A stretch of 64,000 nucleotides of DNA from Phenylobacterium sp. (lineage in GTDB: Bacteria; Pseudomonadota; Alphaproteobacteria; Caulobacterales; Caulobacteraceae), in the NCBI RefSeq assembly GCF_030679875.1, contig NZ_JAUXSP010000001.1:1-64000 (forward strand). Direction: 5' to 3'. Made by a program: the position numbers and the translations under genes. The stretch's first letter is position 1; the number at the start of each line of letters is the position of its first letter. Positions 13,840 to 22,034 of the stretch are shown piece after piece. The notes beneath the pieces are model-generated. The model saw nothing but the letters and a program-made list of their open reading frames with translations. It searched no databases and was not told the DNA's origin.

Positions 13840-15843
13840 TTGCTCCAGGCTCCCGTTCCCCTTGAGGCCGTGCGCGCAACCGCCGAGCGCGTGGTTCGCC
13901 TGGCGCACGCGGTCTATGGCGGTGTCGGCGCCGATGTCGTGTGGCGGGAAGGGCGAAGGCAGTCCCGCACCCGGCCGTTCAAGGGCGACACCAATAAGCG
14001 CTTCCCCAGTCGTCACGTGATGGCGACGGCGGCGCCTCTCTGGATCGGCGATTTTGACGCCGACCCCACGGCCCGGGCGATGAATCTGGCGCCTGCCGGC
14101 TCCGAGGTGAAGGCCTTTGTGGGGGTGCCGATCCTCACCGAGGGCAAGGTCTTGGGCGCCCTGATCGCGATCGACACGAAGGTGCGGCCCCCTGCCGACA
14201 AGGTGGTGCGGCACTTTGAGTCGCTGGCCTCCCTGCTGGGCGACGACTACGCCCGGGTGAAGATGGCCAACGAACTGGAGGCAGCGCTGGAGGATTCGGC
14301 CCGGTCGGAGCGCCGGCTCCGGGCGGCCATGCGCATCGCCAGACTCCGGGTCTGGGAGCTCGACCATGCCCGCCGGGAGGCGTTCAGCGAGCAGCAGCGG
14401 CGTGACCAGATCGACTATGAAGCGGCGATGGACAACCTCTGGGCGCCGGTCCATCCCGATGACCTTCCCGGCGCGCTGTCCGCCTGGGACGAACATCTGG
14501 CGGGCGGGCCACCGTTTCACGTCGTCCACCGGCATGTTCGCCAGAACGGGGCCATGCATTGGGTCGAGAGCGTCGCCGAAGCGATCCGTGACGACGCCGG
14601 CGAACTGATCGGCGCGGTGGGCGCAGTCCGCAACATCGATCAGGAGAAGCGCAATGAGCAGGAACTGATCGAAGCACGCCAAGCCGCAGAGTCGGCGAAC
14701 GAGGCCAAGAGCCTGTTCCTGGCGACGGTGAGCCATGAGATCAGGACGCCCCTGAACGGGATCTACGGCATGGCCCAGGCTATGGCCCGCGACAACCTGC
14801 CTGACGCGCAGCGCCAGCGCCTGGAGGTGATCTGCCGCTCCAGCGAGAGCCTGCTCTCCATCGTCAACGACGTTCTTGATCTCTCCAAGATCAACGCCGG
14901 CAAGGTCGAGCTGGAGGACATCGACTTTGATCCCGTCGATCTGGCCAACGGGGTCAGGGAGACCTTTGCTTCCCTGGCCGCCGCCAAGGCCCTGGACCTG
15001 CGTGTCGAGGCGACCCCTGCCGCCGCAGGCCCGTTCCGAGGCGACCCGGGGCGACTGCGTCAGGTGCTGTCCAACCTCGTATCCAACGCTCTGAAGTTCA
15101 CGGCGACAGGCGAGGTGGTCATCGGCCTCGATCACGTCCCAGCCGGGTTGCGCTTCAGCGTCGCCGACACCGGAGTTGGGATCGCCGAGGACCGTCAGGC
15201 CCTCATCTTCGAGTCCTTCGTCCAGGCCGACAGCTCGACCACCCGCCATTTCGGCGGGACGGGTCTGGGATTGACCATCTGCCGCGAACTGGTTGCGCTG
15301 ATGGCGGGGGAGCTCTCCCTGTCCAGTCAGCTTGGGGACGGCTCGACCTTTCTTATCACCCTGCCATTGGCAAGGGGATCAGCCCACGGCCTAAACGCGC
15401 CTCCGGCGCCGCGCGAAACGGCGCCGGAGGCCCTTAGCGAGGCTCTGCGCGTCTTGGCCGCCGAGGACAATCAGGTCAACCAACTGGTGCTGGACACCTT
15501 GCTGGGTCAGCTTGGGGTCGAGCCATTCTTTGTCGGGGACGGGGTGGCGGCGGTCGAGGCCTGGCGTCGTGAGCCTTGGGACCTCATCCTGATGGACGCC
15601 CAGATGCCGGTCATGGACGGAATGGAAGCCACCCGTCTGATCCGCGCCGATGAGGCCCGCCTGGGGCGGCCGCGCACACCGATCATCGCCCTGACCGCCA
15701 ATGCGCTGAGCCATCAGGTAGCAGAATACGTCGCCTGCGGGATGGACGAGGTGGTGGCCAAGCCGATCGAGGTCGGCCGGCTGGTCGAAGCCATGAACAC
15801 CGCGCTCAACCCACCGCCCCCCGGAACAGGGCGATCCGCCTAG
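13840..15843 (+). CDS. GAF-PAS hybrid sensor histidine kinase with receiver domain
   Basis: This 667-residue cytoplasmic kinase has, in order, a GAF-like domain (about 15-145), a PAS fold (about 165-270), HisKA with His299 in SHEIRTP, and HATPase (N box SNLVSNALKF 411-420, G1 DTGVGIA, G2 GGTGLGL 472-478). A C-terminal receiver follows, with phospho-acceptor Asp586 in LILMDAQMP. No membrane segment is seen, so it senses an internal signal. The start is TTG 13840, with GAGGA about eight bases upstream; no ATG is available near the beginning of the GAF domain. The partner phosphotransferase is not adjacent; an Hpt gene lies at 29203-29688. Confidence 0.9.
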   Translation: MLQAPVPLEAVRATAERVVRLAHAVYGGVGADVVWREGRRQSRTRPFKGDTNKRFPSRHVMATAAPLWIGDFDADPTARAMNLAPAGSEVKAFVGVPILTEGKVLGALIAIDTKVRPPADKVVRHFESLASLLGDDYARVKMANELEAALEDSARSERRLRAAMRIARLRVWELDHARREAFSEQQRRDQIDYEAAMDNLWAPVHPDDLPGALSAWDEHLAGGPPFHVVHRHVRQNGAMHWVESVAEAIRDDAGELIGAVGAVRNIDQEKRNEQELIEARQAAESANEAKSLFLATVSHEIRTPLNGIYGMAQAMARDNLPDAQRQRLEVICRSSESLLSIVNDVLDLSKINAGKVELEDIDFDPVDLANGVRETFASLAAAKALDLRVEATPAAAGPFRGDPGRLRQVLSNLVSNALKFTATGEVVIGLDHVPAGLRFSVADTGVGIAEDRQALIFESFVQADSSTTRHFGGTGLGLTICRELVALMAGELSLSSQLGDGSTFLITLPLARGSAHGLNAPPAPRETAPEALSEALRVLAAEDNQVNQLVLDTLLGQLGVEPFFVGDGVAAVEAWRREPWDLILMDAQMPVMDGMEATRLIRADEARLGRPRTPIIALTANALSHQVAEYVACGMDEVVAKPIEVGRLVEAMNTALNPPPPGTGRSA

Positions 15844-15902
15844 GATGACCGAACGGCGCGGCGGCCGGTGGCCTCCGTTCTGTGTAAGCCAGGAGCCATC
15901 TC

Positions 15903-16631
15903 ATGATCGAACATGTCCACGAGGTCGCCACCGCCGATGGCGCCATGACCACCTTCGTGGTCCATCCGGAGCGAGACGGGCCCCATCCGGTGATCCTGTT
16001 CTTCATGGACGCCCCCGCCATCCGCGAAGAATTGCGCGACATGGCCCGGCGGCTGGCCACCGTCGGCTACTACGTCATGCTGCCCAACCTCTATCATCGG
16101 GAAGGCGTGCTGGAGATCGGCGACCTTAACGACGAGGCGACCCGCGAGCGAATGGTCGAGCTGATGAACGGCCTGACCATCCCGATGGTCATGGCTGACT
16201 CCGACGCCCTGCTGGCCTTCGCCGAGAAAGATTCCGCCGCAGGCAAGGGGCCCGCCGGCTGCCTCGGCTATTGCATGAGTGGCCAGTTTTCGATCAACGC
16301 CGCAGCCCGTCATCCCGACCGGATCGCCGCGGCGGCCTCGCTCTATGGGACTTATCTGGTCACCGAGAGGGATGACAGTCCGCACAAGGTCGCCCACCAG
16401 ACGGAGGCCGAGCTCTATTTCGCCTGCGCCGAAACCGACCGCTGGGCGCCCCTGGAGACCGTCCGCGCCCTGGCCGAAGCGTTGGAGCCCCGCGAGGCGC
16501 CGACCGAGCTTGAGCTCTATCCCGGAACGGCGCACGGCTTCGCCTTTCCCCAGCGCGCGGCCTACGACAAGGCCGCCGCCGAGCGCCACTGGGAGCGGCT
16601 GATCACCTTGTTCCGCCGCAATCTGGGCTGA
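15903..16631 (+). CDS. dienelactone hydrolase family protein
   Basis: This 242-residue alpha/beta hydrolase has the dienelactone-hydrolase catalytic Cys124 in GYCMSG, Asp179 (ETDRWAP) and His211 (GTAHGF). Family members cleave dienelactones or other esters, but many are generic carboxylesterases, so substrate is open. A clear ribosome-binding site (AGGAGCC) precedes ATG 15903. Lone position after a kinase gene and before a convergent membrane-protein gene gives no pathway clue. Confidence 0.85.
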   Translation: MIEHVHEVATADGAMTTFVVHPERDGPHPVILFFMDAPAIREELRDMARRLATVGYYVMLPNLYHREGVLEIGDLNDEATRERMVELMNGLTIPMVMADSDALLAFAEKDSAAGKGPAGCLGYCMSGQFSINAAARHPDRIAAAASLYGTYLVTERDDSPHKVAHQTEAELYFACAETDRWAPLETVRALAEALEPREAPTELELYPGTAHGFAFPQRAAYDKAAAERHWERLITLFRRNLG

Positions 16632-16633
16632 GC

Positions 16634-17104
16634 CTAGCCCCGGCGGTTTACGGTCAGGGCCACGACCGCGACCCCCGCGGCGACAACCAGAGCGTCCTCC
16701 AGCAGTCCGCTGCGGGTCTGTCCCAGCCGGGACATGGCGCGCTTGCGGCCCGCCAGGGTGAGATAGGCCAGGGGAACCGCCGCGCCGACCGCCACCGCCG
16801 CGCCGGCCCGTTCCCGCCCGTGGGGCGCCAGGGCCGCCCCGGCGATACCTGCGCTCATCACCCGCGCCAGCAGACCGAGGAACACGGTCCGGTCCGGCGC
16901 CGATTTCATCTTGTCCCCGAACAGCTCGCCCACCCCCATGGCCAGGGCGCCGTACTTGAACAGGGGATGGTCCAGCAGGACCAGGGTTCCGGGGGTTCGA
17001 CCGCCGGCCAGGCGGGCTGTGGCCAGGGTGGCCATGGGAGTCATGGAACGGGCGCTGGCGACGGCGCCAATGAGAGCAGACGGGAGCAGGCCGAGCTTTT
17101 TCAT
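16634..17104 (-). CDS. DUF4126-like membrane protein
   Basis: The product (156 aa) is very hydrophobic with about three or four helices. It has the pattern seen in DUF4126 proteins: an N-terminal SALIGAVASARSMTPMA, a central GELFGDKM and a C-terminal helix. Function is unknown. ATG 17104 is preferred; an adjoining GTG at 17107 would add one residue. It converges with the dienelactone hydrolase gene (two bases between stops). Confidence 0.7.
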   Translation of the reverse strand: MKKLGLLPSALIGAVASARSMTPMATLATARLAGGRTPGTLVLLDHPLFKYGALAMGVGELFGDKMKSAPDRTVFLGLLARVMSAGIAGAALAPHGRERAGAAVAVGAAVPLAYLTLAGRKRAMSRLGQTRSGLLEDALVVAAGVAVVALTVNRRG

Positions 17105-17206
17105 CACGGCTAAACTCAGAGCGCGGGCGGTGGTTCAGAGGGGCCGACGGATCAAGTCGGCGCGGCGGGGCGTTGAGCTGGCGTGTTCACGTTGAGAGGA
17201 GCCGCC

Positions 17207-17380
17207 ATGCCTGACCCTGAGCTCATCCCTGATCCGTCAGACGATCAACAGCCCCCGCCCAGTGAGCTGCCGGCGGGCGGCCGCCCTGGCCAGGACATCC
17301 CTGAACTGCCCGACCGTAGCGATCCCCTGGATAACGACGTCGAAAAGGGACCCGACGGTCTGGACATCGGGCCGCGATAG
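17207..17380 (+). CDS. small acidic proline-rich protein
   Basis: A 57-residue product is dominated by Pro, Asp and Glu, with PDPELIPDPSDD near the start and a C-terminal LDIGPR. It is likely disordered. No family is recognised. GAGAGGA precedes ATG 17207 at good spacing, which supports translation. It lies 19 bases before another small disordered-looking gene and may share its transcript. Confidence 0.5.
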   Translation: MPDPELIPDPSDDQQPPPSELPAGGRPGQDIPELPDRSDPLDNDVEKGPDGLDIGPR

Positions 17381-17399
17381 GGACTTCGGGAGGCCTGTC

Positions 17400-17576
17400 A
17401 TGGACAACGAGAACGACAGCCGATCCTCGCCGGCCGGCGAGGCCCAGCCTGACAAGGTGGAAGAGTCAAAGCCGGCCCCGCCGGTCGAAAATTTGGCCAA
17501 GCGGGTCCGCCAGCAGCGCCAGCATATTGAGGGCCTGACCGGGCAAGATCCGTTGCGCGCCGGGATCGACGACTAG
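17400..17576 (+). CDS. small charged protein
   Basis: A 58-residue hydrophilic product has an acidic, Ser/Pro-rich first half and a basic helix (KRVRQQRQHIEGL) in the second half. GGGAGG lies six bases before ATG 17400. No family is recognised. The stop lies two bases before the convergent spermidine-synthase-like stop. Its strong ribosome-binding site makes it a likely real gene of unknown role. Confidence 0.5.
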   Translation: MDNENDSRSSPAGEAQPDKVEESKPAPPVENLAKRVRQQRQHIEGLTGQDPLRAGIDD

Positions 17577-17578
17577 GC

Positions 17579-18253
17579 CTAGCCCCGTACCCCCAACCAA
17601 ATCACGTGGCGGGCGCCGCGGCCGTTTTTGCGCGCGGGCACGCGCACCTCTTCGGTCTTGAGACCGGTGCGGCGCATCCGGCGGGTGAAGCCCTCATCGG
17701 GCGCCGAAGACCAGACCGCGAGCACGCCGCCGGGGCGCAGAGAGGTCTGGGCTCGCGCCAAGCCGGGCAGGTCGTAGAGGCTGTCATTGGCCTTGCGGGT
17801 CAGGCCCTCGGGGCCGTTGTCCACGTCCAGCAGGATAGCGTCCCAGGCGGCGGGCGCGGCTGCGATCAGGGGGCCGACATCGCCCTGGTGGACGGCGACG
17901 CGAGGATCGTCCAGGCAGCCCCTGAAGACCTCGGCCAGGGGGCCGCGGGCCCAGGCGATCACCTCTGGAACGAGCTCGGCGACCGTGACCTTGGCGTCGG
18001 CCGGCAGGACAGCCAGCGCCGCGCGCAGGGTAAACCCCATGCCCAGACCGCCTATCAGCACGCGCGGACCCTCTCGGCCGGCAAGGCGCGCCCAGGCCAG
18101 GGTTGCAAGCGCCTCCTCAGATCCGCTCAGCCGGCTGTTCATTAGCTCGATCGACCCGGCCATGATCGAGAACTCGGTGTCACGTCGCATCAGACGCAAC
18201 TCGCCACCGCCATCGGGCATCTGTGCGGAATCGAGGTGGATCCAGGGCTTCAT
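17579..18253 (-). CDS. spermidine synthase-like methyltransferase-fold protein
   Basis: The 224-residue product has the Rossmann-fold glycine motif GGLGMGF (68-74), then VTVAELVPEVI and LLDVDNGPEGL, as in spermidine-synthase-like proteins. It is shorter than true spermidine synthases and lacks the usual N-terminal beta domain. Aminopropyl transfer is therefore unproven and a methyltransferase role is equally possible. No adjacent decarboxylase gene supports polyamine synthesis. The start at ATG 18253 leaves a WIHLD segment typical for this subgroup. Confidence 0.75.
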   Translation of the reverse strand: MKPWIHLDSAQMPDGGGELRLMRRDTEFSIMAGSIELMNSRLSGSEEALATLAWARLAGREGPRVLIGGLGMGFTLRAALAVLPADAKVTVAELVPEVIAWARGPLAEVFRGCLDDPRVAVHQGDVGPLIAAAPAAWDAILLDVDNGPEGLTRKANDSLYDLPGLARAQTSLRPGGVLAVWSSAPDEGFTRRMRRTGLKTEEVRVPARKNGRGARHVIWLGVRG

Positions 18254-18286
18254 CGGCTTCGCTTAAACCCAGGCGACCGCCTCGCC

Positions 18287-18325
18287 AAACAAAAGCCCCG
18301 CCGCCCGGAGGGGCGACGGGGCCTT
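18287..18325 (-). terminator. rho-independent terminator of the P450 gene
   Basis: On the minus strand a GC-rich stem formed by GGCCCCGTCGCCC and GGGCGGCGGGGC around a CTCC loop is followed by TTTTGTTT. It lies about 30 bases after the P450 stop and should end that transcript. Confidence 0.8.
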
Positions 18326-18354
18326 GCAACACCAACTGGAGGCTGGCGCGGAGA

Positions 18355-19611
18355 CTAGATCCGGGTGGGGATGATCACCTTCATGGACTCATAGCCCTTC
18401 ACGAAGGTCGAGAAGACGCGCTTGGGCTCGGACACCACCTGGATGTCGGGGAAGCGCTTCATGATCTCTTCCCAGATGATCTTCAGCTGCAGTTCGGCCA
18501 GGCGGTTGCCGACGCAACGGTGGATGCCGAAGCCGAAGGAGATGTGCTGGCGCGGACGCTCGCGGTCGATGATGTAGCTGTCGGGGTCATGGATGACCTC
18601 GTCGTCGCGGTTGCCCGAGACGTACCACATGACGACCTTGTCGCCCTTCTTGATGGTCTTGCCGCCCATTTCGAAGTCCTGGGTGGCGATCCGGCGCATG
18701 TGGGCCAGGGGCGTCTGCCAGCGAATGGTCTCGGAGACCATGGACGGGATCAGTTCGGGATTGGCGCGGAGCTTGGCGTACTGGTCGGGGTTCTGGTTCA
18801 GGGCCAGGACCGAGCCGGTGATCGTGTTGCGGGTGGTGTCGTTGCCGCCGACGGTCAGCAGGACGATGTTCCCGAAATACTCCCGGGGCGACATGTTCCG
18901 CGTCTCTGCGCCGTGGGCCAGCATGGAGATCAGGTCTCCGGTGGGCTCAGCGTTGACGCGCTGGTTCCACAGCTCGGTGAAGTAGCCGTGATACTCGATG
19001 AAGATTTCCATCTTCTGCTCGAGGGTGTCGATCAGACCATGGCCGGGGACTGCGGTCACAACGTCGGACCAGTAGGTCAGCTTGCGACGGTCTTCCTGCG
19101 GCATGTCGAACAGGGTGGCCAGGGTCATGGCCGTCAGTTCCATCGAGACCTTGTCGACCCAGTCGAACTCCTCGCCGATCGGCAGGCTGTCGAGGATCTT
19201 GGCCGCCCGCTCGCGGATCAGGGGCTCCAGGATCGCCAGGTTCATCGGCGAGACGGCTGGGCTGACGGTCTTGCGCTGGACGTCGTGCTTGGGCGGGTCC
19301 ATGGCGATGACCATGGGCAGGGGGCCTTCATCGCCGTCCTGGGTGGCGATGGTGATGCCGCCCTCGGAGGAGAAGACCTGGTGGTTGGTGTCCACCGCCA
19401 TGATGTCGTTGTACTTGGTGATCGACCAGTAGGGGCCGTACTCGCTCTCGGCCGTGTAGTGGACCGGGGCTTCTTTCCGGAGCCGTTCGAAGATCGGCCA
19501 CATGGCGTTGGCCTGGAACAGCTCAGGCTGGGCGGGGTTGAGCTGATCAAGGGGCGTGCCGTAGGCCTTGGCCCGCGCATCCTTCAGAATATCAACCGTA
19601 CCGTCAGCCAT
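18355..19611 (-). CDS. cytochrome P450, CYP153-like
   Basis: The 418-residue P450 has the I-helix oxygen-binding GGNDTT (255-260), the ExxR pair Glu294/Arg297 followed by WQTPLAHMRR, and heme-thiolate Cys366 in FGFGIHRCVG. These segments, and the C-terminal FVKGYESM, are characteristic of the CYP153 group. CYP153 enzymes hydroxylate terminal positions of alkanes or fatty acids using ferredoxin and ferredoxin reductase; neither partner is nearby. ATG 19611 has GGAGG eight bases upstream and a good promoter (19636-19665). A terminator follows, so it is a single-gene unit. Chain-length preference cannot be read from sequence. Confidence 0.87.
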   Translation of the reverse strand: MADGTVDILKDARAKAYGTPLDQLNPAQPELFQANAMWPIFERLRKEAPVHYTAESEYGPYWSITKYNDIMAVDTNHQVFSSEGGITIATQDGDEGPLPMVIAMDPPKHDVQRKTVSPAVSPMNLAILEPLIRERAAKILDSLPIGEEFDWVDKVSMELTAMTLATLFDMPQEDRRKLTYWSDVVTAVPGHGLIDTLEQKMEIFIEYHGYFTELWNQRVNAEPTGDLISMLAHGAETRNMSPREYFGNIVLLTVGGNDTTRNTITGSVLALNQNPDQYAKLRANPELIPSMVSETIRWQTPLAHMRRIATQDFEMGGKTIKKGDKVVMWYVSGNRDDEVIHDPDSYIIDRERPRQHISFGFGIHRCVGNRLAELQLKIIWEEIMKRFPDIQVVSEPKRVFSTFVKGYESMKVIIPTRI

Positions 19612-19635
19612 GGGGAATCCTCCAGATTTTCGCCT

Positions 19636-19665
19636 ACGATAGGCTAAAGATGACGCCGGCGTCAA
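19636..19665 (-). promoter_or_regulatory. P450 promoter with overlapping palindromic operator
   Basis: On the minus strand TTGACG (19660-19665) and TATCGT (19636-19641) are separated by 18 bases, a good sigma-70-type pair. A perfect 14-base palindrome TGACGCCGGCGTCA (19651-19664) covers the -35 element and is placed where a repressor would block transcription. The regulator is unknown; a TetR-family gene lies about 1.2 kb away. Confidence 0.55.
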
Positions 19666-20525
19666 CTTTTCCCGTTCGCTCACCGCGCGATTGTTCGCGG
19701 CCCCCAAGGAAGACCCTTCTGTCACCGCGACTTACGACCATCACCGACCCAGCCGATCCCCGGGTGGAGCCCTTCCTGCAGGTGCGCGAGCGCGATCTGG
19801 TCGGGCGGCGCGGTCAGTTCATCGCCGAGGGCGAGGTGGTGCTGCGCCACCTGCTGGCATCATCGCTGTGCGAGCCCCTGGCGCTGCTGGCGGCGGGTGA
19901 TCGGGTCGCGCGGCTGATGGAGCTCGTCGGCGACCGGGAGCTGACGGCGCCGATCTATGTGGCAGAGCAGGCGGTGATGGACGCCATCGTAGGCTTTCCC
20001 ATCCATCGGGGTCTCCTGGGGCTTGGCCGGCGGCGGGCGACGCCGGCAGCGCGCGAGCTTCTATCTGGTCTTGGCCCGGACGCCCTGGTGGCGGTGGTCC
20101 ACGGGATCGGCAACCACGACAATATGGGCGGCCTGCTGCGCAACGCTGCGGCCTTCGGCGTCGACGCCGTCCTGTTGGACGCCAGCTGCTGCGACCCGCT
20201 CTATCGCAAGGCGATCCGGGTCTCGGTCGGGGCGGCGCTGATCACGCCGTTCGCCAGGCTGGAGGCCGCCGACGACGCAATCGATCTGCTGCACGAAATG
20301 GGGTTCAAGGCCGTGGCGCTCACGCCGTCCGGAGCTCAGGATCTCAGGGATTATGTACGCACGCGAAGGACTGCGGTGATCTTCGGGGCTGAAGGGCCCG
20401 GGCTGCCGCTCGACCTGCTGGCGCGATGCGAGACGGTTCGCATTCCCATGGCCGGGGGTTTTGATTCGCTGAACGTCGCCACCACCAGCGGCATCGTCCT
20501 GCATCATCTAACCGGTGGTGGTTAG
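19650..20525 (+). CDS. TrmH/SpoU-family RNA 2'-O-methyltransferase
   Basis: The product matches SpoU RNA methyltransferases with a substrate-binding N-terminal domain (ITDPADPRVEPF and FIAEGEVVL). The three knot motifs are present: VVHGIGNHDNMGGLLRNA, VIFGAEGPGLP and IPMAGGFDSLNVATTSG. It should methylate a ribose in rRNA or tRNA. The start is doubtful: the only in-frame ATG (19650) lies inside the divergent P450 promoter palindrome and adds about 30 residues without family resemblance. The conserved part begins near 19735, where no standard start is present. Its stop overlaps that of a convergent small gene. Confidence 0.83.
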   Translation: MTPASTFPVRSPRDCSRPPRKTLLSPRLTTITDPADPRVEPFLQVRERDLVGRRGQFIAEGEVVLRHLLASSLCEPLALLAAGDRVARLMELVGDRELTAPIYVAEQAVMDAIVGFPIHRGLLGLGRRRATPAARELLSGLGPDALVAVVHGIGNHDNMGGLLRNAAAFGVDAVLLDASCCDPLYRKAIRVSVGAALITPFARLEAADDAIDLLHEMGFKAVALTPSGAQDLRDYVRTRRTAVIFGAEGPGLPLDLLARCETVRIPMAGGFDSLNVATTSGIVLHHLTGGG

Positions 20526-20668
20526 AGCGCAGCGGCCGGCAGCAGGATCAGCATCCAAAGCGCGGCCGAGGCGGCCAGGACGAAGATCACGCTGCGTCGG
20601 ACTGGCCACCGTCCCCGGGGGGCATGGGCGCTGTGGGCGTAGGGATCGTTCGAGATTGCTTGAGCCAT
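20522..20668 (-). CDS. small single-helix membrane protein
   Basis: A 48-residue product has a polar N-terminus (AQAISNDPYAHSAHA), a basic patch (RGRWPVRRS) and one C-terminal membrane helix (VIFVLAASAALWMLILLP). An AAGGA motif lies just before the ATG, spaced a little tightly. No family is recognised. Its stop overlaps the TrmH stop by three bases. It is divergent from the TetR gene, which could therefore control it. Confidence 0.5.
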   Translation of the reverse strand: MAQAISNDPYAHSAHAPRGRWPVRRSVIFVLAASAALWMLILLPAAAL

Positions 20669-20821
20669 GGTCCTTCATCCAAAGTCTGCTGACTTCTGCA
20701 ACGCTGACTCCTGGCGGGCGGTTCCGGGCTCGGTTCCAGGGGCGTGGGGGCGCTGTTGCGCTGGACACACCGACGGTTGTCCGGCTCAATCGGCTGCAAT
20801 CACCCCACGGTTTGGAGCCGC

Positions 20822-21409
20822 ATGACCTGGTCCGACATCGCCGCCCGCCGGCGCTACCACGTGGGAAACCTCCGGGCGCAACTGCTGGAGGAGGCGCGCG
20901 CGATCGTCGAGGAGGGGGGCGTGGCCAAGCTCAACCTGCGCACCCTCGCGGCGCGGGCGGGGATCGCGGCGGGCTCGGTCTACCACCACTATTCGGGCAA
21001 GGGCGAACTGCTGGCCGAACTGGCCGCCGCCGGGTTTCTGGAGCTGGAACAGCGGCTCAAAGCCGCGCAGGACTCCGCTCAGGAGGGTAAGCGGATCCGG
21101 ACTCTCGCACGGGCCTATTTCGCCTATTCAAAGACCGACGCGGCGATGTTCGGCCTGATGTTCGATCCTGCCGTCGCCACCCATCCCGGAGTCGAGCAGG
21201 CGCGGGTCCGGTGCTTCGCCGTCCTGCAGGCCGCTGTCGCCGTCGCCTTGCCGGCGCGAAAGGACATAGCCCAGATCGACAAGATCGCCTGGGCGGTGTG
21301 GGCCTGCGGTCACGGGGCGGCGTCCTTGCGCGCCTCTGACGCCGAGCGGGCCGATGAGCTGATGGAAGATGTCATTCAGGGGCTGGAGCTTCTGTTCGGG
21401 CGCCGTTGA
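20822..21409 (+). CDS. TetR-family transcriptional regulator
   Basis: The 195-residue protein has an N-terminal TetR helix-turn-helix (about residues 15-60) with LNLRTLAARAGIAAGSVYHHYSGKGELL. Its C-terminal ligand domain resembles the WHG-type subgroup (RAYFAYSKTDAAMFGLMF). ATG 20822 is preceded by GGAG; upstream in-frame codons do not resemble the family. It probably represses the divergent small membrane protein gene or itself; control of the nearby P450 is possible because that promoter carries a palindrome. The ligand is unknown. Confidence 0.85.
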   Translation: MTWSDIAARRRYHVGNLRAQLLEEARAIVEEGGVAKLNLRTLAARAGIAAGSVYHHYSGKGELLAELAAAGFLELEQRLKAAQDSAQEGKRIRTLARAYFAYSKTDAAMFGLMFDPAVATHPGVEQARVRCFAVLQAAVAVALPARKDIAQIDKIAWAVWACGHGAASLRASDAERADELMEDVIQGLELLFGRR

Positions 21410-21412
21410 GGC

Positions 21413-21931
21413 TCAGATCGCCAGGATTTCGTCACGCATCATCTCGAGTGCGGTCTGCAGGGCCTCCTGGCGCACCCGGGCCCGGCCAATGGCGCCGAAC
21501 CGCATACGCCTGTGGCTGGGGCTCGGACCGCCGCGGCGCGCCGCGGCGAAATGCACAAGCCCCGCCTCCTCTTCAGGAGAGGGACCCGGATCAGTAAAGC
21601 CCGTTATGGCGGCCACGACATCGGCCTGCGACCGCTCCAGCGCCCCTTCAGCAAGCGCCAGGGCTGCGGCCTCCGAGACGGCGCCTTCGATATCGAGCAC
21701 CGACTGACGGACTCCCAGCAGCTCATGCTTGGCCGCGTCCGTATAGACGACGAAACCTCGCTCGAAAGCGTGGCTACAGCCGGGAATATCGGTGAGCAGG
21801 GAGGCCAGCAAGCCGCCTGTACAGCTTTCGGCCGTCGCCAGCTTCAGGTCTCGGTCGCAGGCCAGGCGCAAGACCTGACGGGCGAGATCATCAATCGGTG
21901 CGGGGACAGTGAGCGCGAGGGCTTCGGCCAT
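21413..21931 (-). CDS. CinA-family nicotinamide-nucleotide amidohydrolase (PncC-like)
   Basis: The 172-residue protein corresponds to the C-terminal CinA/PncC domain alone, which deamidates nicotinamide mononucleotide. Diagnostic motifs are TAESCTGG (33-40), the GFVVYTDAAKHELLGV segment and ITGFTDPGPS. It converges with the TetR gene (three bases between stops). The stand-alone domain without the molybdopterin-like N-terminal part is common in alphaproteobacteria. NMN deamidase activity follows family knowledge, not direct evidence here. Confidence 0.87.
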   Translation of the reverse strand: MAEALALTVPAPIDDLARQVLRLACDRDLKLATAESCTGGLLASLLTDIPGCSHAFERGFVVYTDAAKHELLGVRQSVLDIEGAVSEAAALALAEGALERSQADVVAAITGFTDPGPSPEEEAGLVHFAAARRGGPSPSHRRMRFGAIGRARVRQEALQTALEMMRDEILAI

Positions 21932-22034
21932 GGGACGGCGTTCTTGCGACGGGGTTTCGACAGGGATGGTTCAACTCGACGGCTGGCAGGGCGGTTCCGC
22001 TTGATTTTCCGCCGCCGGCTGGCTCGTTAGCCCT

